From Legionella genomosp. 1 (GTDB lineage: Bacteria; Pseudomonadota; Gammaproteobacteria; Legionellales; Legionellaceae): a stretch of DNA of 64,000 nt. Location: positions 1-64,000 of the forward strand of contig CAMCUM010000002.1 of assembly GCA_945878975.1 (NCBI GenBank). Reading direction: 5' to 3'. This document shows positions 63,863-64,000 of the stretch, in pieces. The notes beneath the pieces were generated by a model, which worked only from the letters and a program-made list of their open reading frames with translations, was not told the DNA's origin and did no database searches. Position 1 is the first letter of the stretch. Each line of letters starts with the position of its first letter. The translations under genes were made by a program, and so were the position numbers.

Positions 63863-64000
63863 AAACAAACCCATGTATCGCTTTACGCAACGCTCCTTAC
63901 CTTTAGATTTACCACTTCTGGGGCTCTTATTATTACTGATTCTATTTGGCTTGGTCATCTTGTACAGTGCATCCAATGAGAATCTAAGTATGGTTTTCCG
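63855..64000 (+). CDS. mrdB: RodA peptidoglycan glycosyltransferase, 5' part only
   Basis: The gene runs off the window edge. The first 48 codons from ATG 63855 encode a basic N-terminus (MIKNKPMYRFTQR), then DLPLLGLLLLLILFGLVILYSASNEN, the first membrane helix and the YSAS signature of SEDS proteins. The overlap with mrdA and the order match the usual mrdA-mrdB pair. Confidence 0.93.
   Translation, partial: MIKNKPMYRFTQRSLPLDLPLLGLLLLLILFGLVILYSASNENLSMVF

Overview
The window looks like a piece of a gammaproteobacterial chromosome of the Legionellales kind (Coxiella, Legionella, Rickettsiella, Berkiella relatives). This is an inference. It rests on AT-leaning sequence, a gammaproteobacterial core (dnaE, ligA, rmuC, potABCD, aceE-aceF-lpd, etfBA-ald-rpiA, dnaB-alr, rsfS, mrdA-mrdB), and many orphan genes of the type that host-associated Legionellales carry: an ankyrin-repeat protein, kinase-like proteins, a zeta-toxin-like P-loop protein, a 2053-residue protein and several small secreted proteins. 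No rRNA, tRNA, CRISPR array, phage or intact transposase gene was seen.

Layout. 1-2275: repeat-rich DNA and a decayed kinase-like gene. 2280-9841: a secreted Cys-rich protein, dnaE, ligA, rmuC. 10057-14665: ankyrin protein, a protein with 63-bp tandem repeats carrying YxxM motifs, a broken MFS transporter, a small secreted protein. 14834-18573: polyamine importer operon potABCD. 18782-28384: PolB-type exonuclease, the giant protein, a GH3 glycosidase and twin secreted proteins, separated by miniature transposable elements. 28429-32614: tripartite efflux operon (HlyD-like, two half-size FUSC proteins, outer-membrane lipoprotein). 32867-39936: KefB-like antiporter, Cys-rich lipoprotein, pyruvate dehydrogenase aceE-aceF-lpd, all on the minus strand. 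40289-45464: TatC, then accessory genes with their own sigma70-like promoters, including twin secreted genes, one with a (GGCAAT)n tract. 45672-53677: minus-strand metabolic and replication genes. 53906-60728: a second accessory island. 60874-64000: a 2H phosphoesterase, rsfS, mrdA and the start of mrdB.

How the genes work together. The core genes form recognisable units: polyamine uptake; efflux; pyruvate to acetyl-CoA; electron-transfer flavoprotein with alanine dehydrogenase and ribose-5-phosphate isomerase in one overlapping run; replicative helicase with alanine racemase; and cell-wall elongation. The orphan genes are mostly single transcription units and probably serve host interaction, but no secretion machinery is in the window, so translocation is a guess.

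Most interesting points. (1) In 55527-60728 a kinase-like gene and a zeta-toxin-like gene face away from each other, and each has a tiny partner gene. The two tiny proteins align without gaps and look paralogous. (2) A miniature element family has CAGGG-type ends and near-perfect 10-bp target duplications at three sites. (3) A putative effector has three tandem acidic repeats, each with a YxxM motif. (4) Twin secreted genes share promoter, leader and signal peptide but have unrelated low-complexity mature parts. Several genes are in decay (kinase-like remnant, MFS transporter, possibly the split FUSC), which fits a genome undergoing reduction.
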